In this document: positions 43,948 to 54,177 of the stretch, in pieces
Layout of the letters: every line of letters begins with the position of its first letter
Numbering within the stretch: position 1 is the first letter of the stretch
Assembly (NCBI GenBank): GCA_023386555.1
Contig: JAEWJK010000003.1
Span: 62,001-126,000 of the forward strand
Reading direction: 5' to 3'
Length of the DNA stretch: 64,000 nucleotides
Source of the DNA: Bacteroidota bacterium
GTDB taxonomy: Bacteria; Bacteroidota; Bacteroidia; Chitinophagales; Chitinophagaceae
Program-made: the position numbers and the translations under genes
The notes under the pieces: model-generated
Seen by the model: only the letters and a program-made list of their open reading frames with translations
Told to the model about the DNA's origin: nothing
The model's database searches: none

Positions 43948-46617
43948 TTGAAGATGAAAAAAGGGCTACTGTTTTTACTATTGATTTGTTGTTCTATTGT
44001 TTCGTTTGCCACCCATATAGCTGGTGGTGAATTATTCTATGAAAGAATTGGAGCAGGAACCGCACCAAATACAGACAAGTACCGGATAACGATGAGATTA
44101 TTCAGACAGTGTAATTCAACTGGTGGAACTGGTGCTGCCCTGGCTGGTGAGTCACCTAAAATAGCCATATATAATACTCAAGGGCTAACATTAGTAACAT
44201 CTGTAGTTCTTACTGCTCAATTTTCAGGAACAGTACCAACCATTCAAAATAATCCTTCTGCAAATCCTTGTTTAACAGGATCTCAAACAGACAAAACTTC
44301 ATGTTATGATTTTGGTACGTGGGCTGGAGAAATTGATCTGCCTAAGACAACTGGAGGTTATACTCTCATATGGACCCGATATACTCGAAGAACTGCAACA
44401 AATTCATCTATTAGTGGAAATACCGGAGCTGCTTTCGTAACACAAATCCCTGGCTTAGATGTTTTGCCCTCAGGTTTCAATAGCAGTGCAAGGTTTGTGG
44501 TAAGAGATACATCTATTGTTTGTAGAAATACTAATTTTTCCCTTGACTTCAGTGCAACCGATATTGATGGTGATTCGCTTGTTTACCGTTTTGCTGAACC
44601 CTATGATGGTGTTGGTGGTTCTTCTGCTAATCCGGATCCATTTAATCAAGGGAATCCACCTGGAACTGTAACGCTAAATACCATCCCATATCAGTCACCA
44701 TATTCAAGCGCTTCACCTCTTGGCACATCTGTAACAATAAATTCTGCAAATGGAATCATTAGTGGAATTGCTCCTGGAACGGCCGGATATTATGTTGTTG
44801 TAGTAGTTGTTGAAGAGTGGCGAGATGGTGTTAGAATCAACCAGCATAGAAAAGATTTTACCTTAAAAATCGGAGATTGTACTGTATCAAGCGCAGAACT
44901 TTCGCCTGCAGTATTCTGTGGTAACTTTACTCAGCTATTTCAAAACGAATCATCTTCTGCAGGTATAACAGGATATCTATGGAATTTTGGTGATCCTGGA
45001 AGTGGTGCTAACAATACCTCAACACAACCAAACCCTACTCATACATTTTCTGATACAGGCAAATTCACAGTTAAGTTAGTTGTAACTAGTACGGGTGGTT
45101 GCCAGGATTCAGCAACAGCTATTTTTTCTGTTTATCCAGAATTCAAAGTTGGTTTCATTCCTACTGGCAATTGTTTTCAATCACCTTTCACTTTCCAGGA
45201 TACAAGTAAAAGCACCTATGGTATTGTTAACAGCTGGAGATGGGATTTTGGTGATGCTTCCACTAATGCAGATACTTCTAATCTAAAGAATCCATCATAT
45301 CAATATCCATCAGCAGGAGTAAGAGATGTACGATTGATCGCTACTTGTTCAAAAGGTTGTATTGACACTGCCATAACACAAATTAATGTACGGGAAAATC
45401 CTCTACTAACACTTCCTTTTAAAGACACGTTGATTTGCAGTATTGATGATCTTCCGTTAAGAGCAGAAGGAACAGGTGTTTTCAGCTGGATTGCTCAACC
45501 TGCAGATCCTTCATTAACTACACCCAATGCACAAAACCCGATTGTTTCACCTAATGATACCACACGATACATCGTTACATTGAATGAGAATGGTTGTATT
45601 AAACGGGATACGATCAATGTTAATGTGCTTGACTTCATCAGTGTAAATATTGGACAAGACACAGGTATATGCCGAACAGATACGATTGTGTTGAATACAG
45701 TGAGCCATGCATTAAGCTATCAATGGTCTCCTGCTACAGGGTTAAGTAATACCAATACAAAATTCCCACAGGCTTTTCCGGATGTCACTACAACTTATTA
45801 TGTGCAGGCCAATCTTGGATTATGCCCTGCTTATGATACAATCACAATCCAGGTAGCGCCATATCCTGTTGCTGATGCAGGAACAGGTTCAACTATTTGT
45901 TATGGAGACCAGGCTCAGCTGAATGGTAGTTATGTAGGAACCGGTTTTGCATGGTCACCGGTAAATACATTGCAGAATTCAAATTCATTAAACCCTACTG
46001 CCAACCCTTTACAAACAACAGTTTACACACTTACAGCTTTCAGCCAGGGTATATGTCCAAAGCCAAAAACTGATACAGTAACCGTTATTGTTAGGCCGAA
46101 AGTGAATGCTTTTGCAGGAAATGATACTGCCATTACAGCATTGCAACCGCTACAATTAAATGCAACAGGCGGATCTACTTATACCTGGACACCTTCATTA
46201 GGATTAAGTGCAACCAACATTGGAAATCCAATATCGACATTGCCTGCAACAATAGATTCAATCATTTATCGTGTAAGAGCTTTTGATGATGCGGGATGTT
46301 TCAGTGATGATGAAATGAAAGTGATCGTGTTTAAAACCGGACCTGAAATATTTATTCCAACAGGATTTACACCCAATGGTGATGGTAATAACGAAGTGGT
46401 ACGGCCAGTATTAGTTGGAATGAGACAATTGAATTACTTCAGGGTGTACAATCGTTGGGGACAAATGATCTTCAGCACCAGTGAAATTGGTAAAGGCTGG
46501 GATGGAAAAGTTGGTGGTGTTCCTCAGCCAAGCGGAACCTATGTTTTTGCTGCACAGGCGATAGATTATACCGGTAAAGTTGCATTTAAGAAAGGAACAG
46601 TTGTATTGATAAGATAA
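43948..46617 (+). CDS. Giant T9SS type-B surface protein with PKD-like domains, copy 2
   Basis: An 889-residue paralogue of the preceding protein, with start MKMKK (the ATG at 43954 is equally possible). It keeps the same plan: HIAGGELFYERIG, TMRLFRQCNSTGG, PKD units (TGYLWNFGDPG and NSWRWDFGDA), LLTLPFKDTLICSIDD, ISVNIGQDTGICRTD and C-terminal IFIPTGFTPNGDGNN, YFRVYNRWGQMIF. It is exported by T9SS type B. The two genes are in tandem with a 142-bp gap, so this is a local duplication with substantial divergence. Confidence 0.9.
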   Translation: MKMKKGLLFLLLICCSIVSFATHIAGGELFYERIGAGTAPNTDKYRITMRLFRQCNSTGGTGAALAGESPKIAIYNTQGLTLVTSVVLTAQFSGTVPTIQNNPSANPCLTGSQTDKTSCYDFGTWAGEIDLPKTTGGYTLIWTRYTRRTATNSSISGNTGAAFVTQIPGLDVLPSGFNSSARFVVRDTSIVCRNTNFSLDFSATDIDGDSLVYRFAEPYDGVGGSSANPDPFNQGNPPGTVTLNTIPYQSPYSSASPLGTSVTINSANGIISGIAPGTAGYYVVVVVVEEWRDGVRINQHRKDFTLKIGDCTVSSAELSPAVFCGNFTQLFQNESSSAGITGYLWNFGDPGSGANNTSTQPNPTHTFSDTGKFTVKLVVTSTGGCQDSATAIFSVYPEFKVGFIPTGNCFQSPFTFQDTSKSTYGIVNSWRWDFGDASTNADTSNLKNPSYQYPSAGVRDVRLIATCSKGCIDTAITQINVRENPLLTLPFKDTLICSIDDLPLRAEGTGVFSWIAQPADPSLTTPNAQNPIVSPNDTTRYIVTLNENGCIKRDTINVNVLDFISVNIGQDTGICRTDTIVLNTVSHALSYQWSPATGLSNTNTKFPQAFPDVTTTYYVQANLGLCPAYDTITIQVAPYPVADAGTGSTICYGDQAQLNGSYVGTGFAWSPVNTLQNSNSLNPTANPLQTTVYTLTAFSQGICPKPKTDTVTVIVRPKVNAFAGNDTAITALQPLQLNATGGSTYTWTPSLGLSATNIGNPISTLPATIDSIIYRVRAFDDAGCFSDDEMKVIVFKTGPEIFIPTGFTPNGDGNNEVVRPVLVGMRQLNYFRVYNRWGQMIFSTSEIGKGWDGKVGGVPQPSGTYVFAAQAIDYTGKVAFKKGTVVLIR

Positions 46618-46621
46618 TTTC

Positions 46622-46708
46622 GCTAAGAGCTAAAAGAGTAAAAGAGAGGTCGAGGACATTAAATATGCAAGACTTCTCTTTTACTCCTTCACTCTTTAAT
46701 CTCTTAGC
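46622..46708. repeat. Inverted-repeat element between convergent genes
   Basis: GCTAAGAG (46622-46629) and CTCTTAGC (46701-46708) bound a structure whose arms also pair over AAAGAGT and AAAAGAGA stretches, giving an imperfect hairpin of about 35 bp per arm. It lies between the CHU_C gene and the convergent M14 gene and could act as terminator or mobile repeat. Confidence 0.7.
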
Positions 46709-46709
46709 T

Positions 46710-49193
46710 TTAATTCACCATAAAAACAGCATTGGTAAAAAGCATTTTCCCATTTTCCCAGAACAATCTGAATAACGGATCATCAGCTAAATAAACAACT
46801 GAACCTCTGCCCATTGGTTGTACACCAAACACTAATCCATCTTTCAATCGGCTCTTCACTTTACTTCCTGCAAAGCCTGTTACATAATTTTCTTTTTTAA
46901 TGACGCCTACATTCCATCCATTACTTAAGAAATCATATACATCACTGTCTAATTTCAATGTATAATATTGATTGGTATATCCAAAAGCCAAAGGATGTGT
47001 TTCATCCATATCAACTTTATAAATAGCACCTGGAATAGAGTTCACCAGATCATCTCTTTCCCTGTCTGCATATCTTCTCAGGTTAGCATAAGTGTCCTTA
47101 TCCTTATCATCCGATTTTTCTTCTCTTATCTTCAATCCCCATTCATTACTCGCCATTTGATAAACGGTATTGCCCATTGCAACGATCTTACCTCCGTTTC
47201 TAACATACTCTTTCAATTTATCATTGGCAGATTTATCACCGAAAGCTTTATAGTTTCCGCTCGGCATGATCACAACATCATAATCATTCAGATTCGTACG
47301 ATTCAAATGCTCAGCATTGATCAGTGATACCGGATAATCCAATGTCTGATCCATAAAATGCCAAACCTCACCTGCATTTAAAGAAGAAACTTCCTGGCCT
47401 GTAAGCATTGCCACTTTCGGAGCTTTTACCATACGAACATCAGCAGAACCAAGGTCCGGACCTTTCTCCATAAATCCTGTTTCTAAAGGTGCGTTGTTGT
47501 AAATACCCAACGACCTAAAATCGATATTAGTCCATATAGCAGTATTGGATGTACGTAATACCAACAAGCTTCCGGCACCATAATTCGTTCCCTTATATAA
47601 CAAAGGCTTCTCTGTTATTCTTACTTTGATACCTGCTTTTAATAATGCAGCAAGTGCTTTTGCACTTTTAGTTGAATTATACGGAATGATGTAGCCATAA
47701 TTATTTTTTATTTGAGATGGAGATGGCCTTATATCAATTATATCATTCGGAAATTCTATTTTCTGATTGAATGCATAAGCCTGCAATCCATAAGCATAAG
47801 GTAAACTCCATGCAGTGATATCATAGGTTGCTGTATCAGATAATTTATTGATTGGTTCCATCAGCACTTTTACCAATGCAGATTTTGGCTGCAATGCACT
47901 GATCACAATAGAAAATCCTGCATTCTTCGCTGTTTCTGTTTTACCGGTAAAATAATCGTACCCTTTTGCATTTACAGGAGCAGTTGTAAAATGAAAATCG
48001 ATTTGGTTTCTTTGCAACAATTCAGCTAATGGATGCAGTTTATCTATCTCAGGTGATGTAATTAAGTATGTTTTGTAGGTTGCATTTTTTGCATGAGTGC
48101 TTTCATTAAAGAACTTCTTAAACTCAGCTGCAACTTTCGCAGCGTTCTTTGAAGTAACTTCTATAGTGGATAACCCTGTTGTAGTATGATGTAAAACCCT
48201 ATCCGTTAAAGTGAGTGTATCGCCATCGTCGGTTGTAATAGACAAACCGCCAGCACTATGACCAGCCTGCTCATAGGTCATACCAATTGCTCCGTTATAA
48301 GTTGGATAAGTATCGCCGTATGATGGATAAAAAAGATCGAAATACTGCTTAGTAAAATAAAGCCATCCGTTCTTGTCAAATAATGCCGCATTATTTTTTC
48401 CGATGGTGGTCTGAAACTCCCTCTGCCATGGTGTGATCACTTCATGAAAAGGCTCTGCAGCCGGAGCAAAATAATATGGATTATTTACAAACTGTTCGTG
48501 GAAATCAACATGCACATGTGGCATCCATTCATTGTACTTTGCTACTCTTTGTTGCGTTTCAATTTGAGTTTGCCATGCCCAGTCACGGTTAAGATCAAAG
48601 TTATAATGATTACTTCTTCCACCAGGCCAGGGTTCTGCATGTTCTCTTGATTGCGGATCGGCATTTACATTTTTCCCCACAACTGAATTGAACCAGTTTA
48701 CATAACGGTCTCTGCCATCAGGATTTAAACATGGATCAATGATCACCACTGTATTCTTCAACCATTCTTTTGTTTGACTGTTGGAAGGATCAACCAAAGA
48801 CCACAATGTTGCCATTGCAGCTTCTGAAGACGAAGGTTCATTACCATGAACATTATAACTCAGCCAGACAATAGCTTTGTCATTTGAAGATGTTCCTTTT
48901 TTCAATCCGGTAGCTTCAAGATTTGCATTCCTGATGTTCTCCAGGTTCTGCATATTCTCAGGAGAACTTACATAGGCCACCATCAATTCCCTGCCTTCAT
49001 ATGTTTCACCATATTTTTCCACCTTCACCATTGAAGGAATAGCAGCAGCTACTGCTTTAAAATAATTTACGATTTTATAATGCTGGGTATATTTTTCTCC
49101 AGGCTCATACCCAAGAAATTTTTTGGGACTTTGTAGTTGTGCCGTAGCGATTAACGAAAGCAAAACAAATGATACAAGCAGTAAATTTTTCAT
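46710..49193 (-). CDS. Secreted M14-family zinc carboxypeptidase
   Basis: An 827-residue exported peptidase (signal to about residue 18, IATAQ). Zinc ligands His116 and Glu119 are in YNVHGNEPSSSE and the third in HVHVDFHE (226-233); the Arg-rich segment CLNPDGRDRY and the catalytic Glu region GMTYEQAGH follow. The C-terminal half (about 380-820) includes a glutamine-amidotransferase-like part with VVIMPSGNYKAFGDKS and GGKIVAMG. This is the usual large Bacteroidota M14 arrangement for peptide degradation in the periplasm. Confidence 0.92.
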   Translation of the reverse strand: MKNLLLVSFVLLSLIATAQLQSPKKFLGYEPGEKYTQHYKIVNYFKAVAAAIPSMVKVEKYGETYEGRELMVAYVSSPENMQNLENIRNANLEATGLKKGTSSNDKAIVWLSYNVHGNEPSSSEAAMATLWSLVDPSNSQTKEWLKNTVVIIDPCLNPDGRDRYVNWFNSVVGKNVNADPQSREHAEPWPGGRSNHYNFDLNRDWAWQTQIETQQRVAKYNEWMPHVHVDFHEQFVNNPYYFAPAAEPFHEVITPWQREFQTTIGKNNAALFDKNGWLYFTKQYFDLFYPSYGDTYPTYNGAIGMTYEQAGHSAGGLSITTDDGDTLTLTDRVLHHTTTGLSTIEVTSKNAAKVAAEFKKFFNESTHAKNATYKTYLITSPEIDKLHPLAELLQRNQIDFHFTTAPVNAKGYDYFTGKTETAKNAGFSIVISALQPKSALVKVLMEPINKLSDTATYDITAWSLPYAYGLQAYAFNQKIEFPNDIIDIRPSPSQIKNNYGYIIPYNSTKSAKALAALLKAGIKVRITEKPLLYKGTNYGAGSLLVLRTSNTAIWTNIDFRSLGIYNNAPLETGFMEKGPDLGSADVRMVKAPKVAMLTGQEVSSLNAGEVWHFMDQTLDYPVSLINAEHLNRTNLNDYDVVIMPSGNYKAFGDKSANDKLKEYVRNGGKIVAMGNTVYQMASNEWGLKIREEKSDDKDKDTYANLRRYADRERDDLVNSIPGAIYKVDMDETHPLAFGYTNQYYTLKLDSDVYDFLSNGWNVGVIKKENYVTGFAGSKVKSRLKDGLVFGVQPMGRGSVVYLADDPLFRLFWENGKMLFTNAVFMVN

Positions 49194-49277
49194 GTTGTGA
49201 AAATATATTTTTTATTAAACGGGCTGTTGAAATACTATTAAACGTTCCTTGCGTCGCACACTTTTACTGGATGAATT

Positions 49278-49922
49278 CTACTGAGCAGAAGACAAGTCGC
49301 TGTTTATACTGTGACGTTTCGCATCTATTTTTGATAACAATAAATCCTTTACTTCATAAAACCACTCATCTTTTAAAACGCTCAGCACAATAGAATATCT
49401 TCTACCCACTTGTCCTTTCGGTTTAGGCATGTTAGATCTCAAAATTCCATCGATCTTGCAACCAATATTTTTCATGGCTTCAATGCTTCGTTTATTATCA
49501 TTATCAGCCCTTAGTTCCAATCTTTCTACACCCAATTCCTCAAAAGCAAAGCGAAACAGCAAAAACTTGCAATGCCTGTTCAATCCGGTTCTTTGAAAAT
49601 TACCGCCATACCAGGTATATCCTAGCTGAAGTGTTTGGAATTCAGGCTGAATATCATAGAAGCGTGTACTTCCTGCATATTTACCAGCCTTCTTATCAAA
49701 AACAATAAAAGGGTATTCCTTTTGTTGTGCTTTTGCCTTCAATGCAATGTCAATGTATTTTTCAAGTTCTGCTAAACCGGCAGCACCTTGTAAAGAAAAC
49801 TTCCATAAATCCGGCTCATTCAAAGAAAAATGTTGCAGGTTTATGCTGTCTTCGTTTCTTAATGGGCGAAGTAAAACTCTTTCATCTTCTAAAATGTATT
49901 CTTTACTAAAATCAAATGTCAT
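49278..49922 (-). CDS. GNAT N-acetyltransferase (RimJ/RimL-like)
   Basis: A 214-residue cytosolic acetyltransferase from MTFDFSKEY; the first ATG at 49955 adds 11 residues. It has the RimL-type order: RVLLRPLRNED at the start, GYTWYGGNFQRTGLNRHCKFLLFRFAFEELGVERLEL, and NDNKRSIEAMKNIGCKIDGILRSNM. Acetyl-CoA binding is expected in the QRTGLN loop. Substrate unknown. Confidence 0.88.
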   Translation of the reverse strand: MTFDFSKEYILEDERVLLRPLRNEDSINLQHFSLNEPDLWKFSLQGAAGLAELEKYIDIALKAKAQQKEYPFIVFDKKAGKYAGSTRFYDIQPEFQTLQLGYTWYGGNFQRTGLNRHCKFLLFRFAFEELGVERLELRADNDNKRSIEAMKNIGCKIDGILRSNMPKPKGQVGRRYSIVLSVLKDEWFYEVKDLLLSKIDAKRHSINSDLSSAQ

Positions 49923-50008
49923 TGTACAACTAATAAGATGGTGATAGACAATCAAAAATTGATAAAAAAACTGATATTAGCAGGCTAAAAATGATAAAAC
50001 AATAAACT

Positions 50009-51844
50009 ATGTGTGGAATTGTTGGATATACAGGACCAAGACAGGCTTATCCGGTTGTGGTTAAAGGGTTAAAAAGATTAGAGTATCGTGGTTATGACAG
50101 TGCAGGAATTGCATTGCTTGATGGAGATCTGAAAGTATATAAAAAGAAAGGAAAAGTTGCTGACCTGGAAGAAAGTGTGGTTGGAAAAAATTTAAACGGT
50201 TCTATCGGAATTGGCCATACACGTTGGGCCACACATGGAGAACCAAATGATAGAAATGCTCACCCACATCAGTCACAAGGTGGTGAACTGGCAATGATAC
50301 ATAATGGCATCATTGAAAACTATGCCCAAATCAAACAGGAACTTACATCAAAAGGATACACTTTTAAAAGTGATACGGATACAGAAGTGTTGTTGAATTT
50401 TATTGAAGACATAAAGAAAAACAACAATTGTTCTGTTGAGGAAGCTTTGCGTATTGCATTAAAAAGAGTAGTTGGTGCTTATTGTATTTTGTTGATTGAT
50501 AAGAATGATCCTGAAACGATCATTGCTGCAAGAAAAGGAAGTCCGTTGGTAATTGGCATTGGTAAAGGAGAACATTTTTTAGCATCTGATGCTACGCCAA
50601 TTATTGAATACACAAAAGAAGTTGTTTACGTTAATGATTATGAGATAGCGATTGTTCGTCCTGATGAATTGATATTGAAGAATATCGGTAACGAAAAGCA
50701 AACTCCATTCATCACCAAGCTTGATATGGAACTTGCAAAAATTGAGAAAGGTGGTTACGAACATTTCATGCTAAAAGAAATTCATGAACAACCAGAAACC
50801 ATCTACGATTGCTTAAGAGGAAGATTACAGGTAGAGGCTGGGCATATAAAGATGAGTGGTGTTGAAAATAACATTGAAGCTTTTACATCTGCACAAAGGA
50901 TTGTAATCGTTGCATGTGGAACAAGCTGGCATGCCGGTTTGATAGCAGAATATGTGTTTGAAGAACTTTGCAGGATAAATGTTGAAGTAGAATATGCATC
51001 TGAATTTCGTTACAGAAACCCGGTTATAAATAAAGGTGATGTGATCATAGCAATTTCACAAAGTGGTGAAACGGCAGATACTTTAGTTGCATTGGAAAGA
51101 GCAAAAGAACAAGGTGCTTTCATTTTTGGTGTAGTAAACGTTGTTGGTAGCAGTATTGCAAGAATCAGTCATGCAGGTACGTATACACATGCCGGACCTG
51201 AAATTGGTGTGGCAAGTACAAAAGCATTTACCGGTCAGCTAGCTGTGTTGATGATGATGGCTTTAAAAATTGGTTATGCAAAAGGCACCTTAGATAAGGA
51301 AAGGTATTTGCATTTAATGAATGAACTTGATGCTGTTCCTGAAAAAGTAAAACAAATATTAGCAGACACTTCAAACATTGAAAGAATTGCCAACAAATAC
51401 AAAGATGCTTCTGATGCATTGTTTCTTGGCAGAGGATATAATTTTCCTGTAGCATTAGAAGGTGCATTGAAGCTGAAAGAAATTTCATACATACATGCTG
51501 AAGGTTATCCTGCAGCAGAAATGAAACACGGACCAATTGCTTTGGTTGATGAGAATTTACCTGTTGTATTTGTTGCTACTAAAGATTCGTACTACGAAAA
51601 GATCATTTCGAATGTACAGGAGATAAAAGCCAGGAAAGGAAGAGTTGTTGCTGTTGCATCTGAAGGTGATAACGTAATTACAACAATGAGTGAAGATGTG
51701 ATGTTTGTACCTGATACAGATGAAGTGATTGCACCTTTACTGAGTACGATACCGCTTCAACTACTGAGTTATTATGTTGGTGTTGCCAAAGGTTATAATG
51801 TTGATATGCCTAGGAACCTGGCGAAATCTGTAACTGTTGAATAA
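50009..51844 (+). CDS. glmS: Glutamine-fructose-6-phosphate aminotransferase
   Basis: A 611-residue enzyme making glucosamine-6-phosphate. It begins MCGIVGYTG (catalytic Cys2 after Met removal), has RWATHGEPN in the glutaminase domain, the linker, and two SIS isomerase domains (ISQSGETADTLVAL; GRGYNFPVALEGALKLKEISYIHAEGYPAAEMKHGPIAL). Length is normal and it ends LAKSVTVE. A short repeat and a DUF4954 gene follow at 75 bp. Confidence 0.97.
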   Translation: MCGIVGYTGPRQAYPVVVKGLKRLEYRGYDSAGIALLDGDLKVYKKKGKVADLEESVVGKNLNGSIGIGHTRWATHGEPNDRNAHPHQSQGGELAMIHNGIIENYAQIKQELTSKGYTFKSDTDTEVLLNFIEDIKKNNNCSVEEALRIALKRVVGAYCILLIDKNDPETIIAARKGSPLVIGIGKGEHFLASDATPIIEYTKEVVYVNDYEIAIVRPDELILKNIGNEKQTPFITKLDMELAKIEKGGYEHFMLKEIHEQPETIYDCLRGRLQVEAGHIKMSGVENNIEAFTSAQRIVIVACGTSWHAGLIAEYVFEELCRINVEVEYASEFRYRNPVINKGDVIIAISQSGETADTLVALERAKEQGAFIFGVVNVVGSSIARISHAGTYTHAGPEIGVASTKAFTGQLAVLMMMALKIGYAKGTLDKERYLHLMNELDAVPEKVKQILADTSNIERIANKYKDASDALFLGRGYNFPVALEGALKLKEISYIHAEGYPAAEMKHGPIALVDENLPVVFVATKDSYYEKIISNVQEIKARKGRVVAVASEGDNVITTMSEDVMFVPDTDEVIAPLLSTIPLQLLSYYVGVAKGYNVDMPRNLAKSVTVE

Positions 51845-51850
51845 GGTTCT

Positions 51851-51875
51851 GAACGTACAAGTGAGTGACACAACA
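51851..51875 (+). repeat. Dispersed repeat, short form, copy S2
   Basis: A 25-bp unit with the same sequence as copy S1 except its last base, 6 bp after the glmS stop. Confidence 0.85.
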
Positions 51876-51919
51876 GAAGCTAAATAATAATTCTGTCGCT
51901 GGCTTCATAATACAATTCT

Positions 51920-54139
51920 ATGCAGGGAAATATCATCAAGAAAAGTAAACTCAATACACTTGGATACGGTTTTGTTGCACCTGAATATTTAAATGAAGGT
52001 GAAGATGAATATTACCTGCGGAATATGCAGAACCGAAGGGGTGAAGTACATCGTAAGCTTACTGCATATGAAATTGAAGTATTGGTAAGGAATAGGAATA
52101 CCAGTGACGACTGGAACCAGATATTGGTGTCTGATTCATTTAATCCGGAATTAGTTAAGAATTGTAAGTTTTATGGTCTTGTTAGAATAGGAAAACTGGA
52201 GCCATACTATCTTGAATTCAGTGATTTGAAAGTTCCTGTCGGTTTGTATAATTCTACTATCATCAGTTCAGACTTTGGCGATAATGTTTGCATTGAAAAC
52301 GTAAATTATCTCTCGCATTACATTTTAGGTGATGAAGTGATCATTGTGAATGTAAATGAACTAACCACTACCAACCATGCAAAGTTTGGTAACGGCATTT
52401 TAAAAGAAGGAGAAGATGAAGAAGTAAGGATCTGGTTGGAGATATGCAATGAAAATGGAGGCAGAAGTATTCTTCCTTTTAATGGAATGTTACCTGGTGA
52501 TGCGTATTTGTGGAGCAAATACAGAGACGATGATGCTTTGATGGATAAGTTCAAAGGGTTTACCGAAGCCATGTATAACAGGAAGAGAGGTTATTATGGT
52601 AAAATAGGTGACAGAACAGTTATAAAAAACACTGCGATAATAAAAGATGTGTGGGTAGGAAGTGATGCGTATATAAAAGGTGCTAACAAACTGAAGAACC
52701 TTACTATCAATTCAGGTAAAGAAGGTAAAACCCAAATTGGTGAAGGATGTGAGTTGGTGAATGGAATTATGAATGATGGCTGCAGGGCATTTTATGGTGT
52801 GAAGGCAGTTCGTTTTATTATGGCTTCGCATTCTTCTTTAAAATATGGAGCAAGGCTAATCAACTCTTACTTAGGTAACAGTTCTACAATTTCTTGTTGT
52901 GAAGTTTTGAACTCATTAATATTTCCAGCCCATGAACAACATCATAACAATTCGTTCTTATGTGCTGCATTGGTGATGGGACAAAGCAATATTGCTGCAG
53001 GTGCAACCATTGGATCGAATCATAACTCAAGAAGTCCGGATGGTGAGATCATTGCAGGAAGAGGATTCTGGCCAGGCTTGTGTGTAAGTCTGAAACATAA
53101 CTCTAAGTTTGCAAGTTTTACCATTCTTGCCAAAGGCGATTATCCTGCAGAGCTTGATATACCTATACCATTTTCTTTAGTTAGCAATGATGTTACGCAT
53201 GATCAGTTAGTAATTATGCCGGGTTATTGGTTTATGTATAACATGTATGCATTAGCAAGAAATGCATGGAAGTATGTTGACAGAGATAAAAGGGAAGAAA
53301 GAATTCAACACATAGAATACGATTACCTGGCTCCTGATACGGTGAATGAAATGTTCACGAGTCTTCGAATGTTTGAATTACAAACAGCGAAAGCTTATGT
53401 AAAACAGGAAGAGCCAAACAAACAATATGATGAAGATCAACTAAGAAAGATCGGCAGACAATTACTAAAGAGCAAAAAGGATATTGTTGGTAAACTGGAA
53501 GTTTGTGCCGAAGGTTTTGAGTGTTCAAAAAGAAAAGTGTTGCTGGTGAAAGTTGCCCAGGCTTATCAACTGTTTGAAGATTTGATCATTCATTATGGTG
53601 TTACACAGCTTACAAATAATATCAACAAGAATACGATTACAACTTTTGATGATCTAAAACGAACTTTTGCTGAAAGCAAACCAAGAGATCAATGGCTGAA
53701 TATCGGTGGACAATTATTGCCTGCTGAAACTGTTAACTCAATGAAGAATGATATTAAGAATGGCAACATTAACTCCTGGGATGATTTGCATAATTTCTAC
53801 ACACAACAAGGTGAACAGTATTCGGCTTTAAAACAACAACATGCTTTTGCTTCTTTGCTGGAAGTTTCATCACTCAATGCACAAACCATAACAAAAGAAC
53901 ATCTTCTCACCTTCTTAACTATTTCTTCTGCAGTAAAAGAATGGATGGCAAAAGGTATTTATGAAGCCAGGGCAAAAGACTATCAGAATAAGTTCAGGAA
54001 GCTGGTATATGATACCAACGAAGAAATGAATAAAGTTATGGGCAAGTTAGAAGACAACAGTTTTATTAAACAAACACAGGTTGAACTTACTAAATACAAA
54101 GAATTGATAGCTGCTGCAAAGCAGGTTATATCTAAATAA
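51920..54139 (+). CDS. DUF4954-family protein with left-handed beta-helix (hexapeptide) repeats
   Basis: A 739-residue cytosolic protein typical of Bacteroidota. The first half has hexapeptide-like beta-helix turns (about 90-400: FSDLKVPVGLYNSTIISSDFGDNVCIENV, IKNTAIIKDVWVGSDAYIKG, MGQSNIAAGATIGSNHNS) and a central GEIIAGRGFWPGLCVSLKHNSKFASFTI segment. The C-terminal third is helical. Its hexapeptide core resembles sugar-nucleotide acyltransferases, and it is directly behind glmS, so a role in amino-sugar metabolism is possible; the activity has not been shown. Confidence 0.9.
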   Translation: MQGNIIKKSKLNTLGYGFVAPEYLNEGEDEYYLRNMQNRRGEVHRKLTAYEIEVLVRNRNTSDDWNQILVSDSFNPELVKNCKFYGLVRIGKLEPYYLEFSDLKVPVGLYNSTIISSDFGDNVCIENVNYLSHYILGDEVIIVNVNELTTTNHAKFGNGILKEGEDEEVRIWLEICNENGGRSILPFNGMLPGDAYLWSKYRDDDALMDKFKGFTEAMYNRKRGYYGKIGDRTVIKNTAIIKDVWVGSDAYIKGANKLKNLTINSGKEGKTQIGEGCELVNGIMNDGCRAFYGVKAVRFIMASHSSLKYGARLINSYLGNSSTISCCEVLNSLIFPAHEQHHNNSFLCAALVMGQSNIAAGATIGSNHNSRSPDGEIIAGRGFWPGLCVSLKHNSKFASFTILAKGDYPAELDIPIPFSLVSNDVTHDQLVIMPGYWFMYNMYALARNAWKYVDRDKREERIQHIEYDYLAPDTVNEMFTSLRMFELQTAKAYVKQEEPNKQYDEDQLRKIGRQLLKSKKDIVGKLEVCAEGFECSKRKVLLVKVAQAYQLFEDLIIHYGVTQLTNNINKNTITTFDDLKRTFAESKPRDQWLNIGGQLLPAETVNSMKNDIKNGNINSWDDLHNFYTQQGEQYSALKQQHAFASLLEVSSLNAQTITKEHLLTFLTISSAVKEWMAKGIYEARAKDYQNKFRKLVYDTNEEMNKVMGKLEDNSFIKQTQVELTKYKELIAAAKQVISK

Positions 54140-54165
54140 AAAATCCCACGATTGTGGGATTTTTT
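54138..54165. terminator. Bidirectional terminator between DUF4954 and der
   Basis: A perfect 12-bp stem (AAAAAATCCCAC with its complement at 54154-54165) and GATT loop. Confidence 0.9.
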
Positions 54166-54177
54166 AAAACTGTTTAT

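Noticed and set aside
46622..46708. GCTAAGAG inverted repeat as a copy of the dispersed repeat
   Set aside because: No shared sequence with the GTTGTGTC/CTTGTAC family.
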